Positions 33,510-42,800 of a stretch of 64,000 nt of DNA are shown one piece after another; within the stretch, counting starts at the first letter, position 1, and each line of letters opens with the position of its first letter. The translations under genes were made by a program, and so were the position numbers. The DNA is from Rhodovulum strictum (lineage in GTDB: Bacteria > Pseudomonadota > Alphaproteobacteria > Rhodobacterales > Rhodobacteraceae). The stretch covers positions 1 through 64,000 of the forward strand of contig NZ_WJPO01000020.1 in the NCBI RefSeq assembly GCF_009649175.1. The letters are read 5' to 3'. The notes under the pieces were generated by a model, which did not search any database, had not been told where the DNA came from, and saw only the letters and a program-made list of their open reading frames with translations.

Positions 33510-36287
33510 ATGTCAGATCACGCGAGGATCGTTGCGGTCCTCGGGCCGACCAATACCGGCAAGACCCATTACGCGATCGAACGCATGCTGGCCCACCGGA
33601 CCGGCGTGATCGGCCTGCCGCTGCGGTTGCTGGCGCGCGAGGTCTATGACCGGATCGTGGGCCTGCGCGGGCCGTCCGTCGTGGCGCTGGTCACCGGCGA
33701 GGAACGGATCGTGCCGGACCGCGCGCAATACTGGGTCTGCACGGTCGAGGCGATGCCGGTGGGCACGGGGGCCGATTTCCTGGCGGTGGACGAGATCCAG
33801 CTTTGCGCCGATCCCGAACGCGGCCATGTCTTTACCGACCGGCTTCTGAACGCGCGCGGGCTGCACGAGACGCTGTTCCTGGGCGCCGACACGATGCGCA
33901 GCGCAATCGCCGCGCTGATCCCGCGTGCGCAGTTCATGCGGCGCGAGCGGTTCTCGGACCTGACCTATACCGGCTCGAAAAAGATCAGCCGGATGCCGCC
34001 GCGCTCGGCCATCGTCGGTTTCTCGGTCGAGAATGTCTATGCCATCGCGGAACTGATCCGCCGCCAGAAGGGCGGCTGCGCGGTGGTGATGGGGGCGCTT
34101 TCCCCGCGCACCCGCAACGCGCAGGTCGAACTCTACCAGAACGGCGATGTGGATTACCTGGTGGCGACGGATGCCATCGGGATGGGGCTGAACCTCGACA
34201 TCAAGCATGTCGCGTTCTCCGCCCTGTCGAAATTCGACGGCCACCGGATGCGGCCGCTGCATGCCAACGAACTGGCCCAGATCGCGGGCCGCGCGGGACG
34301 GCATACCCAGCCCGGCACCTTCGGCGTGGCCGGCGAGGCGCGGCCGCTGGATGAGGAGGTGGCCGAGGCCATCGTCGAGAACCGCTTTGCCCCCGTGCGC
34401 AAGCTGGAATGGCGCAATTCCAGGCTGGATTTCGTCAGCCCCGAGCGGCTGATCGCCGCGCTTGAGTCGCGCCCCGCGGGCGAATGGCTGACCCGTGCGC
34501 GCGAGGCCGATGATCTGCATGCGCTCAAGACGCTTTCGGCGCTGCCCGATCTGCGTGACCGACTCGGGGATGCGCGCGACGTGAAACTTCTGTGGGATGT
34601 CTGCCGGATACCCGATTTCCGCGGCATTTCCCCGATCGAGCATACCGGCCTTCTGGAACGCATCTTTGGTTTCCTGTACCGGGGCGGCCGGGTGCCCGAC
34701 GACTGGCTGGCGCGTCAGGTGCAGCGGATCGACCAGACAGATGGCGACATTGACACGCTGTCGAAACGGCTGGCCTATATCCGGACGTGGACTTATGTCG
34801 CGCAGCGCACGGGTTGGGTCGCGGACGAAGCCCATTGGCGGGGCCTCACGCGCGCTGTAGAAGACCGCCTGTCCGACGCGCTTCATGGTGCGCTGACGCA
34901 GAGATTTGTTGACCGGCGGACGAGCGTTCTCCTTCGCCGGTTGAAGCAGAAGGAGAGCCTTGTGGCCGAGGTGAACGACAAGGGTGAAGTGACGGTCGAG
35001 GGGCAGTTCGTCGGCCGTCTGGAAGGCTTCCGGTTCCGACAGGATGCCTCGGCCAGCCCGGACGAGGCGCGCACGCTGCGCCAGGTGGCACTGGCAGCGC
35101 TGGGCCCCGAATTCCACCTGCGCGCCGACCGTTTCTACAATTCGCCCGATACCGAGTTCGATTTCACCGAACAGGGCGGGCTGATGTGGGGCAGCCATGC
35201 GGTCGGCAAGCTGCTGGCCGGTGCCGATCCGCTGAAACCCATGGTCGATCCCTTCGTCGACGATGAGGCCGGCGCCGAGGTGACCGAAAAGGTGCGCCGC
35301 AGGCTTCAGCATTTCATCGACCGCCGGGTTGCGACCCTGTTCGAGCCGCTGCTGAACCTGCAACGCGACGAGTCGCTGACCGGGCTGACCCGCGGCTTCG
35401 CCTTCCGTCTGGTCGAGGCGATGGGCATCCTGCCGCGCGATGGCGTCGCCCATGAGGTCAAGGAACTCGACCAGGAAAGCCGCAGCGCGCTGCGCAAGCA
35501 CGGCATCCGGTTCGGCCAGTTCACGATCTTCATGCCGCTTCTGCTGAAACCGGCGCCGACACGGCTGCGGATGGTGCTGTGGTCGCTGCATCGGGGTCTG
35601 GACGAGTTCCCCGAAAGCCCGCCGCCCGGTCTGGTGACGATCCCCTCGATCGAGGCGGTGCCGGTCGAGCATTACGCGCTGGCAGGCTATCGCCCCGCAG
35701 GCGCGCGGGCGATCCGCATCGACATGCTGGAACGGCTGGCCGATCTGTTGCGCGCCGAGGATACGCGCGGCGGCTTCGAGGCCAAGCCCGACATGCTGTC
35801 GATCACCGGCACCACGCTGGAACAGTTCGCCGACCTGATGCAGGGGCTGGGCTACAAGGCTGAGCGCGGCGAACGGCCCAAGCTGAAGCCTGCCCCGGTG
35901 CCATCGCCCGAGGACGCGGCCGCGGCCGCGCCGGATGCCCCTGTCACCGAGGCGCCCGCGCCCGAACCGGATGCAGAGCCCGCCCCGGCCGAAGCGGCGC
36001 CAGAGCCTGCGGCGGCCGAGATCGAGGTCTTCTATACCTTCGCCTGGGCCCCGCAGCGCAAGGGCGGCGGCCAGAAGCCCCGCGGCGGCGAGCGGCCGCA
36101 GGGCAAGGGCAAGCCGGGCGGCCGGTCCGACGGCAAGCCGCGCGGTGGCAAGCCCAAGGGCAAGCCGGGCGGTCCACGCCCCGACAGGCCGCAGAATTTC
36201 GAGGCCCGCCCGCCGCGCAAGGAAAAGCCCATCGACCCCGACAACCCCTTCGCCGCCGCGCTGATGGGGCTGAGGGACAAGACCTGA
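33510..36287 (+). CDS. Suv3-like DEAD/H RNA helicase with disordered basic tail
   Basis: This 925-residue helicase opens with Walker A GPTNTGKT (12-19), has DEIQ (94-97) as motif II, ATDAIGMGLNLDIKHVAF and QIAGRAGR as motifs V and VI, like mitochondrial Suv3. The bacterial C-terminal half (350-780) is of unknown structure. The last 150 residues are low complexity, first Ala/Pro/Glu then Gly/Lys/Pro/Arg repeats, suited to binding RNA. It likely works in RNA processing or decay. The S4-domain gene follows after four bases. Confidence 0.93.
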   Translation: MSDHARIVAVLGPTNTGKTHYAIERMLAHRTGVIGLPLRLLAREVYDRIVGLRGPSVVALVTGEERIVPDRAQYWVCTVEAMPVGTGADFLAVDEIQLCADPERGHVFTDRLLNARGLHETLFLGADTMRSAIAALIPRAQFMRRERFSDLTYTGSKKISRMPPRSAIVGFSVENVYAIAELIRRQKGGCAVVMGALSPRTRNAQVELYQNGDVDYLVATDAIGMGLNLDIKHVAFSALSKFDGHRMRPLHANELAQIAGRAGRHTQPGTFGVAGEARPLDEEVAEAIVENRFAPVRKLEWRNSRLDFVSPERLIAALESRPAGEWLTRAREADDLHALKTLSALPDLRDRLGDARDVKLLWDVCRIPDFRGISPIEHTGLLERIFGFLYRGGRVPDDWLARQVQRIDQTDGDIDTLSKRLAYIRTWTYVAQRTGWVADEAHWRGLTRAVEDRLSDALHGALTQRFVDRRTSVLLRRLKQKESLVAEVNDKGEVTVEGQFVGRLEGFRFRQDASASPDEARTLRQVALAALGPEFHLRADRFYNSPDTEFDFTEQGGLMWGSHAVGKLLAGADPLKPMVDPFVDDEAGAEVTEKVRRRLQHFIDRRVATLFEPLLNLQRDESLTGLTRGFAFRLVEAMGILPRDGVAHEVKELDQESRSALRKHGIRFGQFTIFMPLLLKPAPTRLRMVLWSLHRGLDEFPESPPPGLVTIPSIEAVPVEHYALAGYRPAGARAIRIDMLERLADLLRAEDTRGGFEAKPDMLSITGTTLEQFADLMQGLGYKAERGERPKLKPAPVPSPEDAAAAAPDAPVTEAPAPEPDAEPAPAEAAPEPAAAEIEVFYTFAWAPQRKGGGQKPRGGERPQGKGKPGGRSDGKPRGGKPKGKPGGPRPDRPQNFEARPPRKEKPIDPDNPFAAALMGLRDKT

Positions 36288-36291
36288 CTGC

Positions 36292-36672
36292 GTGAGCGAT
36301 CCCGCTCCCCGCCCGACGATACGGCTGGACAAGTGGCTCTGGCAGGCGCGCTTCGTCAAGTCGCGCAGTCTGGCCGCCGCGCTGGTCTCGGGCGGGCATG
36401 TCCGGGTGAATTCCAGCCGCACCGACAAGCCGGGCGCCCGCGTGGGCCCCGGCGACACGCTGACCTTTCCGCAGGGCGACGACATCCGCGTGGTGCGCAT
36501 CCTTGCCCCCGGCGAGCGTCGCGGCCCCGCGACCGAGGCGCGCACCCTCTACGAGGACTTGACCCCGATCAAGGCAAGCCCCCCCGACAATCCGCGATAT
36601 GATGGGGGCGGGCGCCCCACCAAGCGGGACCGCCGGCAGATCGAGCGCCGGGACAAACCCCCGCTTGAATGA
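36292..36672 (+). CDS. S4-domain RNA-binding protein (Hsp15-like)
   Basis: This 126-residue protein has an S4 domain (about 9-70: IRLDKWLWQARFVKSRSLAAALVSGGHVRVN) followed by a basic tail. Hsp15-type proteins recycle 50S subunits carrying peptidyl-tRNA after heat stress. The start codon is GTG at 36292, four bases after the helicase stop; no ATG is available near it. The pairing with an RNA helicase is common in this group as I recall. Confidence 0.9.
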   Translation: MSDPAPRPTIRLDKWLWQARFVKSRSLAAALVSGGHVRVNSSRTDKPGARVGPGDTLTFPQGDDIRVVRILAPGERRGPATEARTLYEDLTPIKASPPDNPRYDGGGRPTKRDRRQIERRDKPPLE

Positions 36673-36723
36673 TCCGTCCCGGTGTTCTAGTTCCTGCCCG
36701 ACAAGAAAATCGAGAGCCAGCAC

Positions 36724-37062
36724 ATGACCTATGTCGTCACCGATAACTGCATCGCCTGCAAATACACCGACTGCGTCGAGGTCTGCCCCGTGGACTGCTT
36801 CTACGAGGGCGAGAACATGCTGGTGATCCATCCCGACGAGTGCATCGACTGCGGCGTGTGCGAACCCGAATGTCCCGCCGACGCGATCCGGCCCGACACC
36901 GAGCCAGACATGGATGAATGGGTCGAGTTCAACCGCAAGTATTCGCAGGTCTGGCCGGTCATCATCACCCGCAAGGATCCGCTGCCCGAAGCGACCGAGC
37001 GCGACGGCGAGACCGGCAAGCGCGAGAAATACTTCTCCGAGGCGCCGGGCGAGGGCGGCTGA
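36724..37062 (+). CDS. fdxA: 7Fe ferredoxin FdxA
   Basis: This 112-residue ferredoxin has the FdxA cysteine pattern C9-x7-C17-x3-C21-P for a [3Fe-4S] cluster and C40-x2-C43-x2-C46-x3-C50-P with shared ligands for a [4Fe-4S] cluster, with an extra C12 and C25. The C-terminal extension ([17 protein letters not shown]) is normal for the family. This is a general low-potential electron carrier, not the nif ferredoxin. It lies about 50 bases after the S4 gene. Confidence 0.96.
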   Translation: MTYVVTDNCIACKYTDCVEVCPVDCFYEGENMLVIHPDECIDCGVCEPECPADAIRPDTEPDMDEWVEFNRKYSQVWPVIITRKDPLPEATERDGETGKREKYFSEAPGEGG

Positions 37063-37333
37063 GGCCCGATTCGTCCGTTCTGCCCGTTTCCGGGGCGGAA
37101 AATGACATTGTGGCCCAAGGCCTTGAACCCGGCTCTGCACCGCGGCGCTTTTCTTGCGCCGATTCTTGTGTTACTGTTCCTTCATAGGTAGCCGTCCGAA
37201 TCCTGATATCCACGCGCAGATTGATCCTTCTGCGGGGTGGTTTTTCAGCGTCAGAACATAGAAACGGCTGGCAAACACGCTTTCCCGGCAGGCGATGTCG
37301 CGCTGTGCAGGGGTCCATGCGAGGAAGAACTGA

Positions 37334-37843
37334 ATGTCGAAGACCAAGAAGGCCGAGTTCCGCCCCAACGACTACGTGGTCTACCCCGCCCATGGCGTGG
37401 GCAAGATCATGTCGATCGAGGAGCAGGAGATCGCGGGCATTCCGCTCGAACTTTTCGTGATCTCGTTCGAGAAGGACAAGATGACCCTGCGCGTGCCGAC
37501 CAACAAGGCCACGGAGATCGGGATGCGTTCGCTCTCGACGCCGGACATCGTGTCCAAGGCGATGGCCACGCTCAAGGGCAAGGCCAAGGTCAAGCGCGCG
37601 ATGTGGTCGCGCCGCGCCCAGGAATACGAACAGAAGATCAATTCGGGCGATCTGATCTCGATCGCCGAGGTCGTGCGCGACCTGCATCGCACCGACGACC
37701 AGCGCGAGCAATCCTATTCCGAGCGTCAGCTTTACGAGGCCGCGCTGGAGCGTCTGACCCGCGAGGTTGCGGCGGTGGCGGGCGTGGACGAGGCCGGCGC
37801 GCAGAAGCAGGTGGACGAGGTTCTGGTTTCGCGCGCCGCCTGA
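37334..37843 (+). CDS. carD: CarD-family transcriptional regulator
   Basis: This 169-residue protein has the CarD RNA-polymerase-interacting domain (about 1-70, EFRPNDYVVYPAHGVGKI...EIAGIPLELFVISFE) and a helical DNA-contacting C-domain (WSRRAQEYEQKINSGDLI onward). CarD binds RNA polymerase beta and stabilises open complexes at sigma-70 promoters. An AGGAAG lies before ATG 37334. The 271-base gap from fdxA likely holds its own promoter. A strong terminator follows. Confidence 0.95.
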   Translation: MSKTKKAEFRPNDYVVYPAHGVGKIMSIEEQEIAGIPLELFVISFEKDKMTLRVPTNKATEIGMRSLSTPDIVSKAMATLKGKAKVKRAMWSRRAQEYEQKINSGDLISIAEVVRDLHRTDDQREQSYSERQLYEAALERLTREVAAVAGVDEAGAQKQVDEVLVSRAA

Positions 37844-37865
37844 TCGCGCTTTCCTGCGAACAGAC

Positions 37866-37896
37866 AAGGCCGCGGCGACAACGCCGCGGCCTTTTT
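37866..37896. terminator. bidirectional Rho-independent terminator between carD and the 847-aa gene
   Basis: A perfect 10-bp stem GGCCGCGGCG/CGCCGCGGCC (37868-37877 with 37882-37891) with an ACAA loop is followed by TTTTTC and preceded by AA. On the plus strand it is a textbook terminator for carD; the minus gene ends 11 bases further on. This is the best terminator in the window. Confidence 0.9.
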
Positions 37897-37906
37897 CATT
37901 GCCGAC

Positions 37907-40450
37907 TTACCGTCCCGGCAGATCCAGCACCACGTTTCGGCCGTTCTTGACATAGCGCAGCTGGCTTTCGCCGATTGCCGCCACGCGCCCGCCATCCAGC
38001 CGGTCGCCGACCTTGACCTTTTCGTAGCGTCCGTTCGACAGCCGCACCAGTGCGCGGCGGTCGCTGGACGAGCCATAGACCCCGATCAGGTTGATGTTGC
38101 GCAGGTTGATCGCCTTGGGCAGCGTTGCCTGCGCCGCCACGCTTGCGGTGGTCGGCAGCCGCGGCGCGGTTGTCGCGGCTGCGGCGGCAATTGCGGGTGC
38201 CGCGACTGCGGGCGCAGCCACGGCCATGTTGGCACCGACATCCGAGGGCCGCGAGGACGGCCGGACCGAGCGGGCGATGGCCAGCGCGTTATCGTCATGT
38301 TCTTCGGCTGCATCTGCCGCTTCTTCTTCGGCGGCCAGCGCGGCGGCCAGCGCCGCCTGGATATCGGCCGAACGATCCGCCTGTGGCGCGGCAGCCGCCA
38401 GCGTGGCAGGCCGTGCGGCAGGGCGCAGTCCGGGCACGCGGGGGGCGGGCGCGGCCTCGGCCTCGGCGGTGGGCGGCGGTGCAGTGGGTTCGGGCGCCAG
38501 ATCGGCGGGGCGCAGGCGCGGGCGATACCCGGCCAGCCGCGCCGCGACTTCGGATACCGGCGCCGAGGCCGCGGGCTCGGGCGCGGCCGGGTCTGCCCGG
38601 GCCTCGTCCGCGGGGTTCGGTTCGGCGGGGGCGGCGTCGGGCGCGGAGGCATCTTCGGGTAGGTCTGCGGGGGCTGCCGCCGGTTCCGGGCGGGCAGGCG
38701 GCACGATCCGGGGCCGCCCTTCGGTGACCGGAACGACGATCTCGGGCCGGGCGGGCGGGGTCAGCGCGGGCGCCCCCTCGACGACGATCGCGCCATCGTC
38801 TGCCGTGGCCGCATCGGCCGGGGCGGGGTCCATGGCCGCCGCGCCGGTCTCGGCCGGTTCGGGGGCAGGGGCTTCGGCGGCGGGCTCGGGCGGGGCGGCG
38901 GGTTCGGGCTCCGGTTCGGCGGCCCGGACCGGCGGCAGCAGGGGCGGCCGCCCGGCAAAGACCATAACCCCGTCCGGCGTCAGCGCGCCTTCGGGCGTTG
39001 CCGCGACCAGCCCGCGATCATCCAGCACGAAGACCTGATCCTGTCCCGGCGGATCGGCCTGAAGCGTCAGCGACGGGTCGATGGCCCGGCCGAGTTGCGG
39101 ATCGGGTAGCGAGGGCGAGGCGGGCGGGCGGATCGACGGATCAAGTGCGGCCACGAACAGATCGTCGATCCGGTCGGCAGGCGGGGCCGTCATCGGCTCG
39201 GGCGCCAGTTGCCAAAGCCCGGTCGTGGCATAGCTTGCCGCCGCCTCGGCCTCGCTCAGGACGGGCGGTTCCTCGGGGGCGACGGCCTCCGGCGCCTCGG
39301 CGGTCGGCAGATCGACGGGCGCGCTGTCATCCGGCGCGGGCAGGGCATCCTCGGGGGCAGAGGCCAGCGTGTCGGGGGCTGTCACCGGTGGCGCAAGCGG
39401 GGCCTCGGCGCGCTCGTCCTCGCCTGTCAGCAGGGACCAGAGCGCCACGACCGCCATCACCGCGACCAGACCGCCGGTCAGCGCCAGACCCAGCCGCAGG
39501 TTGCCCGGCGCCTGCGCTGCCCGGGTCAGGTCCAGCCCGGCCAGGAACCCGGGGCGGGGCCGCGGGGCGGCATTTCGCAGAGCGGCCGCGCGGGTCGGGG
39601 TGCGCGTGTCGGGCAGATCCGGGAAGGGATCGCTGCGCGGCGCGGGCGGAACGGTCAGCTTCGGTCCGGCATCCGCCTGCGCGGCAGGGGCCGGGGTCGG
39701 GGTCGGCCGCGGCGGCGGGGGGGCAGGGATGTCGAAAGCTGCCGCAGGGGGCTGGTCCTCGTCCTGTGGCGGGGTGGAAAGGGGCATCTTCGGCGCGGGC
39801 GGGACGGTCGGCTTTGCCGGGGCCGTGACCGCAGGCTCCGACCGCTGCTTGCGCTTGGCTGCGGGTTTTGGCGGTGCCTTGGGCGCAACGGTGGCCTTGC
39901 TGGCCAATGCGGGCTCTGCCGCTCGGCCCTCGGGCTCGGCCGTTTCGCCCTTGTCCGGCAGCGTCGCGGCAAGCGCGGTCGGGCCGAAATCCGCCTCTCC
40001 CTCGAAGCTGTCGGCCGGGGGCGTCGCGACGAAGCAGACCGGGTTGAAGCCGTGCAGAACCGCGAAGTCTTCGGCCTCGGCCAGCGTTTCGCGCGCGACC
40101 ACGGCCAGCCTTGCGGTCCCTGCGCCGGTGTCCTGCCAGTCGAAGACCAGATCCTCCACCGCATAGGGCGTCAGCCCGTCCAGCCTGCGCCGCAGGTTTG
40201 TGCGCTTCTCGGCCGGGCTGTCGCCAGTCAAGGGCAGGGTGGTGTACAGCACCTGGCTGTCGGGGATGACAAGTCGGGTCAGAAGCTGCCCGCCGGCAAG
40301 CCCCTCGGCCGTGCTGCGCATCAGCCGCAGCGTTTCGCGAAGCCCCGGATCGTCGAGCGACACCTCGCCCAGATTCCGCCAGCCGCCCCTGGTGCGGTGC
40401 AAAAGGCCGATCCCGTCCTCGGAGAGCGTAAGCGCAAAGTCTGGTTTCAT
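37907..40450 (-). CDS. single-pass membrane protein with PilM/GspL-like N-domain and PilP/GspC-like C-domain
   Basis: This 847-residue protein has a globular N-domain (1-145) with LTRLVIPDSQVLYTTLPL and a KRTNLRRRLDGLTPYAVEDL segment reminiscent of PilM/GspL actin-like assembly proteins. A Pro/Ala/Lys-rich stretch (180-310), one TM helix (about 319-341), a long acidic Pro/Ala-rich region (342-775) and a compact basic C-domain (about 780-847) follow. The last contains INLIGVYGSSSDRRALVRL and KVKVGDRLDGGRVAAIG, like the HR domain of PilP/GspC. It is recognised as a conserved Rhodobacterales type, with unknown function. ATG 40450 is chosen; GTG 40453 is possible. Confidence 0.72.
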   Translation of the reverse strand: MKPDFALTLSEDGIGLLHRTRGGWRNLGEVSLDDPGLRETLRLMRSTAEGLAGGQLLTRLVIPDSQVLYTTLPLTGDSPAEKRTNLRRRLDGLTPYAVEDLVFDWQDTGAGTARLAVVARETLAEAEDFAVLHGFNPVCFVATPPADSFEGEADFGPTALAATLPDKGETAEPEGRAAEPALASKATVAPKAPPKPAAKRKQRSEPAVTAPAKPTVPPAPKMPLSTPPQDEDQPPAAAFDIPAPPPPRPTPTPAPAAQADAGPKLTVPPAPRSDPFPDLPDTRTPTRAAALRNAAPRPRPGFLAGLDLTRAAQAPGNLRLGLALTGGLVAVMAVVALWSLLTGEDERAEAPLAPPVTAPDTLASAPEDALPAPDDSAPVDLPTAEAPEAVAPEEPPVLSEAEAAASYATTGLWQLAPEPMTAPPADRIDDLFVAALDPSIRPPASPSLPDPQLGRAIDPSLTLQADPPGQDQVFVLDDRGLVAATPEGALTPDGVMVFAGRPPLLPPVRAAEPEPEPAAPPEPAAEAPAPEPAETGAAAMDPAPADAATADDGAIVVEGAPALTPPARPEIVVPVTEGRPRIVPPARPEPAAAPADLPEDASAPDAAPAEPNPADEARADPAAPEPAASAPVSEVAARLAGYRPRLRPADLAPEPTAPPPTAEAEAAPAPRVPGLRPAARPATLAAAAPQADRSADIQAALAAALAAEEEAADAAEEHDDNALAIARSVRPSSRPSDVGANMAVAAPAVAAPAIAAAAATTAPRLPTTASVAAQATLPKAINLRNINLIGVYGSSSDRRALVRLSNGRYEKVKVGDRLDGGRVAAIGESQLRYVKNGRNVVLDLPGR

Positions 40451-40619
40451 CACCGCTTTCTAGACCAGTCGTCGACCGGTTCCAAACCAGAGTCTTCGGA
40501 CCATAGCAGGAAACTGCCGAAGCATAGAAGGGCCTCGCGAGAAGTTCAGGGGAAATGCCTTGCCGCTGGCCATGCCCCGCGCGATGCTCTGCCCGCATTC
40601 CAATCACGGGACAACATCC

Positions 40620-41306
40620 ATGAAACGACAGCTCGCCCTTCTGGTGATCCTTGCAGGTCTGGCCCTGCCGGCCGCCGCCGAAACGCCCGCGCGCCTGACC
40701 GTGACCGGCCAGGGCGTGGCCGAGGCCGTGCCCGACATGGCAACGATCACCCTGGGCGTCACGCATGAGGCCGAGACCGCCGAGGCGGCGATGAACCGGG
40801 TTTCGGCCGAATTGGCGGCGGTGCTCGACAGCCTGCGCGCCGCGGGAATCGATCCGCGCGATCTTCAGACGGCGGGTCTGTCGCTGTCGCCGGTCTGGAG
40901 CGGGCACGAGTCTGGCCAGCGGGCGCAGATTACCGGCTATTCCGCCTCGAACACGCTGAGCGTGCGGGTGCGCGGGCTTGACGGCCTGGGCGGCACGCTT
41001 GACCGGGCGCTCGCCGAGGGCGCGAACCGGTTCCAGGGCCTGAGCTTCGGGATGCAGAACCCCGAGCCGCTGCGCGACGAGGCCCGCCGCCGCGCCGTGG
41101 CCGAGGCGCTGCGCAAGGCCGCGCTGCTGGCCGAGGCCGCCGGGCTGACGCTTGGCCCGGTCCTGTCGATGGAGGAGGAGGGCGCCGAGATGCCCCGCCC
41201 GATGATGTTCGAGGCCGCGCGGATGGCCAGCGATGCCGTGCCCGTCGCGCCGGGCGAACTGGCCATCGAGGCGCGGGTTCGGATGGTCTTTGCGCTGGGC
41301 GAATGA
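40620..41306 (+). CDS. exported SIMPL-domain (DUF541) protein
   Basis: This 228-residue protein has a Sec signal peptide (1-20, ending PAAA-ETPA) and a SIMPL domain starting RLTVTGQGVAEAVPDMATITLGV, with the usual DLQTAGLSLSPVW and ITGYSASNTLSVRVR segments. Members are periplasmic or outer-membrane-associated and of loosely defined function, some linked to oxidative stress. ATG 40620 gives a proper signal peptide; the in-frame start at 40560 does not. It is transcribed away from the 847-residue gene. Confidence 0.9.
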   Translation: MKRQLALLVILAGLALPAAAETPARLTVTGQGVAEAVPDMATITLGVTHEAETAEAAMNRVSAELAAVLDSLRAAGIDPRDLQTAGLSLSPVWSGHESGQRAQITGYSASNTLSVRVRGLDGLGGTLDRALAEGANRFQGLSFGMQNPEPLRDEARRRAVAEALRKAALLAEAAGLTLGPVLSMEEEGAEMPRPMMFEAARMASDAVPVAPGELAIEARVRMVFALGE

Positions 41307-41315
41307 CGGCGAATG

Positions 41316-41343
41316 GGGCAGGGCGCGCGACCGCGCCCTGCCC
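41316..41343. terminator. hairpin between convergent SIMPL and metY genes
   Basis: A 12-bp perfect stem GGGCAGGGCGCG/CGCGCCCTGCCC (41316-41327 with 41332-41343) has a CGAC loop. No T-tract is present on either strand. It ends both convergent transcripts by position, nine bases from each gene end. Confidence 0.6.
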
Positions 41344-41351
41344 GGACGATC

Positions 41352-42638
41352 TCAGACCTTGGCCAGCGCCTGTTCCAGATCGGCGATGATGTCGGCCGCA
41401 TCCTCGATCCCGATGGACAGCCGCACCACATTCGGCGCAGCACCCGCAGCGACCTGCTGTTCCGGCGTCAGTTGCCGGTGGGTGGTCGAGGCCGAATGAA
41501 TGATCAGCGAGCGGGTGTCGCCCAGATTGGCCACATGGCTGAACAGGTTCACGGAATCGACCAGCTTGACGCAGGCCTCGTAGCCGCCCTTCAGCGCAAA
41601 GGTGAACAGCGCCCCCGCGCCCTTGGGGCAGATCCGCGCCACCCGGTCATGCCAGGGCGAGGAGGGCAGCCCGGCATAGGTCACCGCCTCGACCTTGGGA
41701 TGGGCTTCCAGCCAGCTTGCCACCCTGACCGCGTTCTCGACATGGCGCTGCATGCGCAGCGACAGCGTCTCGATCCCCATCAGCGTGTAATGCGCCGCCT
41801 GCGGGTTCATCGTCATGCCCAGATCGCGCAAGCCCACCGCGATGGAATGGAAGGTGTAGGCCAGCGGGCCGAAGGTTTCGTGGAATTTCAGGCCGTGATA
41901 GGCCGGTTCGGGCGCCGAGAGCGAGGGGAACCTGTCGCTGGCCGACCAGTCGAACCGCCCCGAATCGATCACCGCGCCGCCGGTGACGGTGCCGTTGCCG
42001 GTCAGGTATTTCGTGGTCGAATGAACAACCAGCGTCGCGCCATGGTCGAACGGGCGGCACAGATAGGGCGTGGCCGTGGTGTTGTCGACGATCAGCGGCA
42101 GCCCGGCCGCATCGGCAATCGCGGCAAGCGCGTCCAGATCGGTGATATAGCCGCCCGGATTGGCGATCGCCTCGCAGAAGATCGCGCGGGTATCCTCGTC
42201 GATCGCGGCGCGGACGGCGTCCAGATCGTCGGTATCGACGAATCTCGCCGACCAGCCGAACCGCTTGATGGTCTGGGAAAACTGCGTGACCGTGCCGCCG
42301 TAAAGCCGGGTCGAGGCGACGACATTGCGCCCCGGCCCCATCAGCGGGAACAGCGCCATGATCTGCGCCGCATGCCCCGAGGAACAGCAGATGCCGCCCA
42401 CACCGCCCTCGAGCGTGGCGATGCGTTCGGCCAGAACCGAGACGGTGGGGTTGGTCAGCCGCGAATAGATGTAGCCCACTTCCTGAAGGTTGAACAAGGC
42501 AGCGGCATGGTCGGCATCGCGGAACACATAGGCCGTGGTCTGGTAGATCGGCGTCTGCCTCGCGCCGGTGGCCGGATCGGGCCGCGCGCCCGCATGCACT
42601 TGCAACGTGTCGAAACCGTATTGCGGAGCCTCGCTCAT
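41352..42638 (-). CDS. metY: O-acetylhomoserine sulfhydrylase MetY
   Basis: This 428-residue PLP enzyme of the Cys/Met metabolism class makes homocysteine from O-acetylhomoserine and sulfide. It shows TLQVHAGARPDPATGARQTP near the start, YSRLTNPTVSVLAERIATLEGG (substrate site) and the PLP lysine in HSTTKYLTGNG. The ATG at 42638 follows GGGAGAG; an earlier in-frame ATG at 42713 lies in a hairpin-rich leader. The leader (42639-42720) is structured but does not match a SAM-II riboswitch on inspection. Confidence 0.94.
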   Translation of the reverse strand: MSEAPQYGFDTLQVHAGARPDPATGARQTPIYQTTAYVFRDADHAAALFNLQEVGYIYSRLTNPTVSVLAERIATLEGGVGGICCSSGHAAQIMALFPLMGPGRNVVASTRLYGGTVTQFSQTIKRFGWSARFVDTDDLDAVRAAIDEDTRAIFCEAIANPGGYITDLDALAAIADAAGLPLIVDNTTATPYLCRPFDHGATLVVHSTTKYLTGNGTVTGGAVIDSGRFDWSASDRFPSLSAPEPAYHGLKFHETFGPLAYTFHSIAVGLRDLGMTMNPQAAHYTLMGIETLSLRMQRHVENAVRVASWLEAHPKVEAVTYAGLPSSPWHDRVARICPKGAGALFTFALKGGYEACVKLVDSVNLFSHVANLGDTRSLIIHSASTTHRQLTPEQQVAAGAAPNVVRLSIGIEDAADIIADLEQALAKV

Positions 42639-42800
42639 CGGAACTCTCCCTGTTGTCCGTTTGCCGCCAGCATTAGGCCATCGCCCGCAACCCGGCAACA
42701 TGGGGCCGGGCAAAAGGACAGCCTTCCGCGGCTGCCGCCCGGGCCGGAACGCTGGCCCTGCGGCGCTGGTCCGGCCGGTCCGATCATCCGCCTGTCCCGC

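Noticed and set aside
33513-36545. Very long antisense frame opposite the helicase gene (and similar long frames at 48753-52115, 61595-63946, 1407-3224)
   Set aside because: These arise from high GC third positions in real genes on the other strand; their translations are Arg/Gly/His-rich without recognisable domains.
42639-42720. SAM-II riboswitch in the leader of metY
   Set aside because: The leader has a GCCCG...CGGGC stem with a 19-base loop like SAM-II, and metY is a common target, but the conserved UUAAA and GCUAAA segments are missing.
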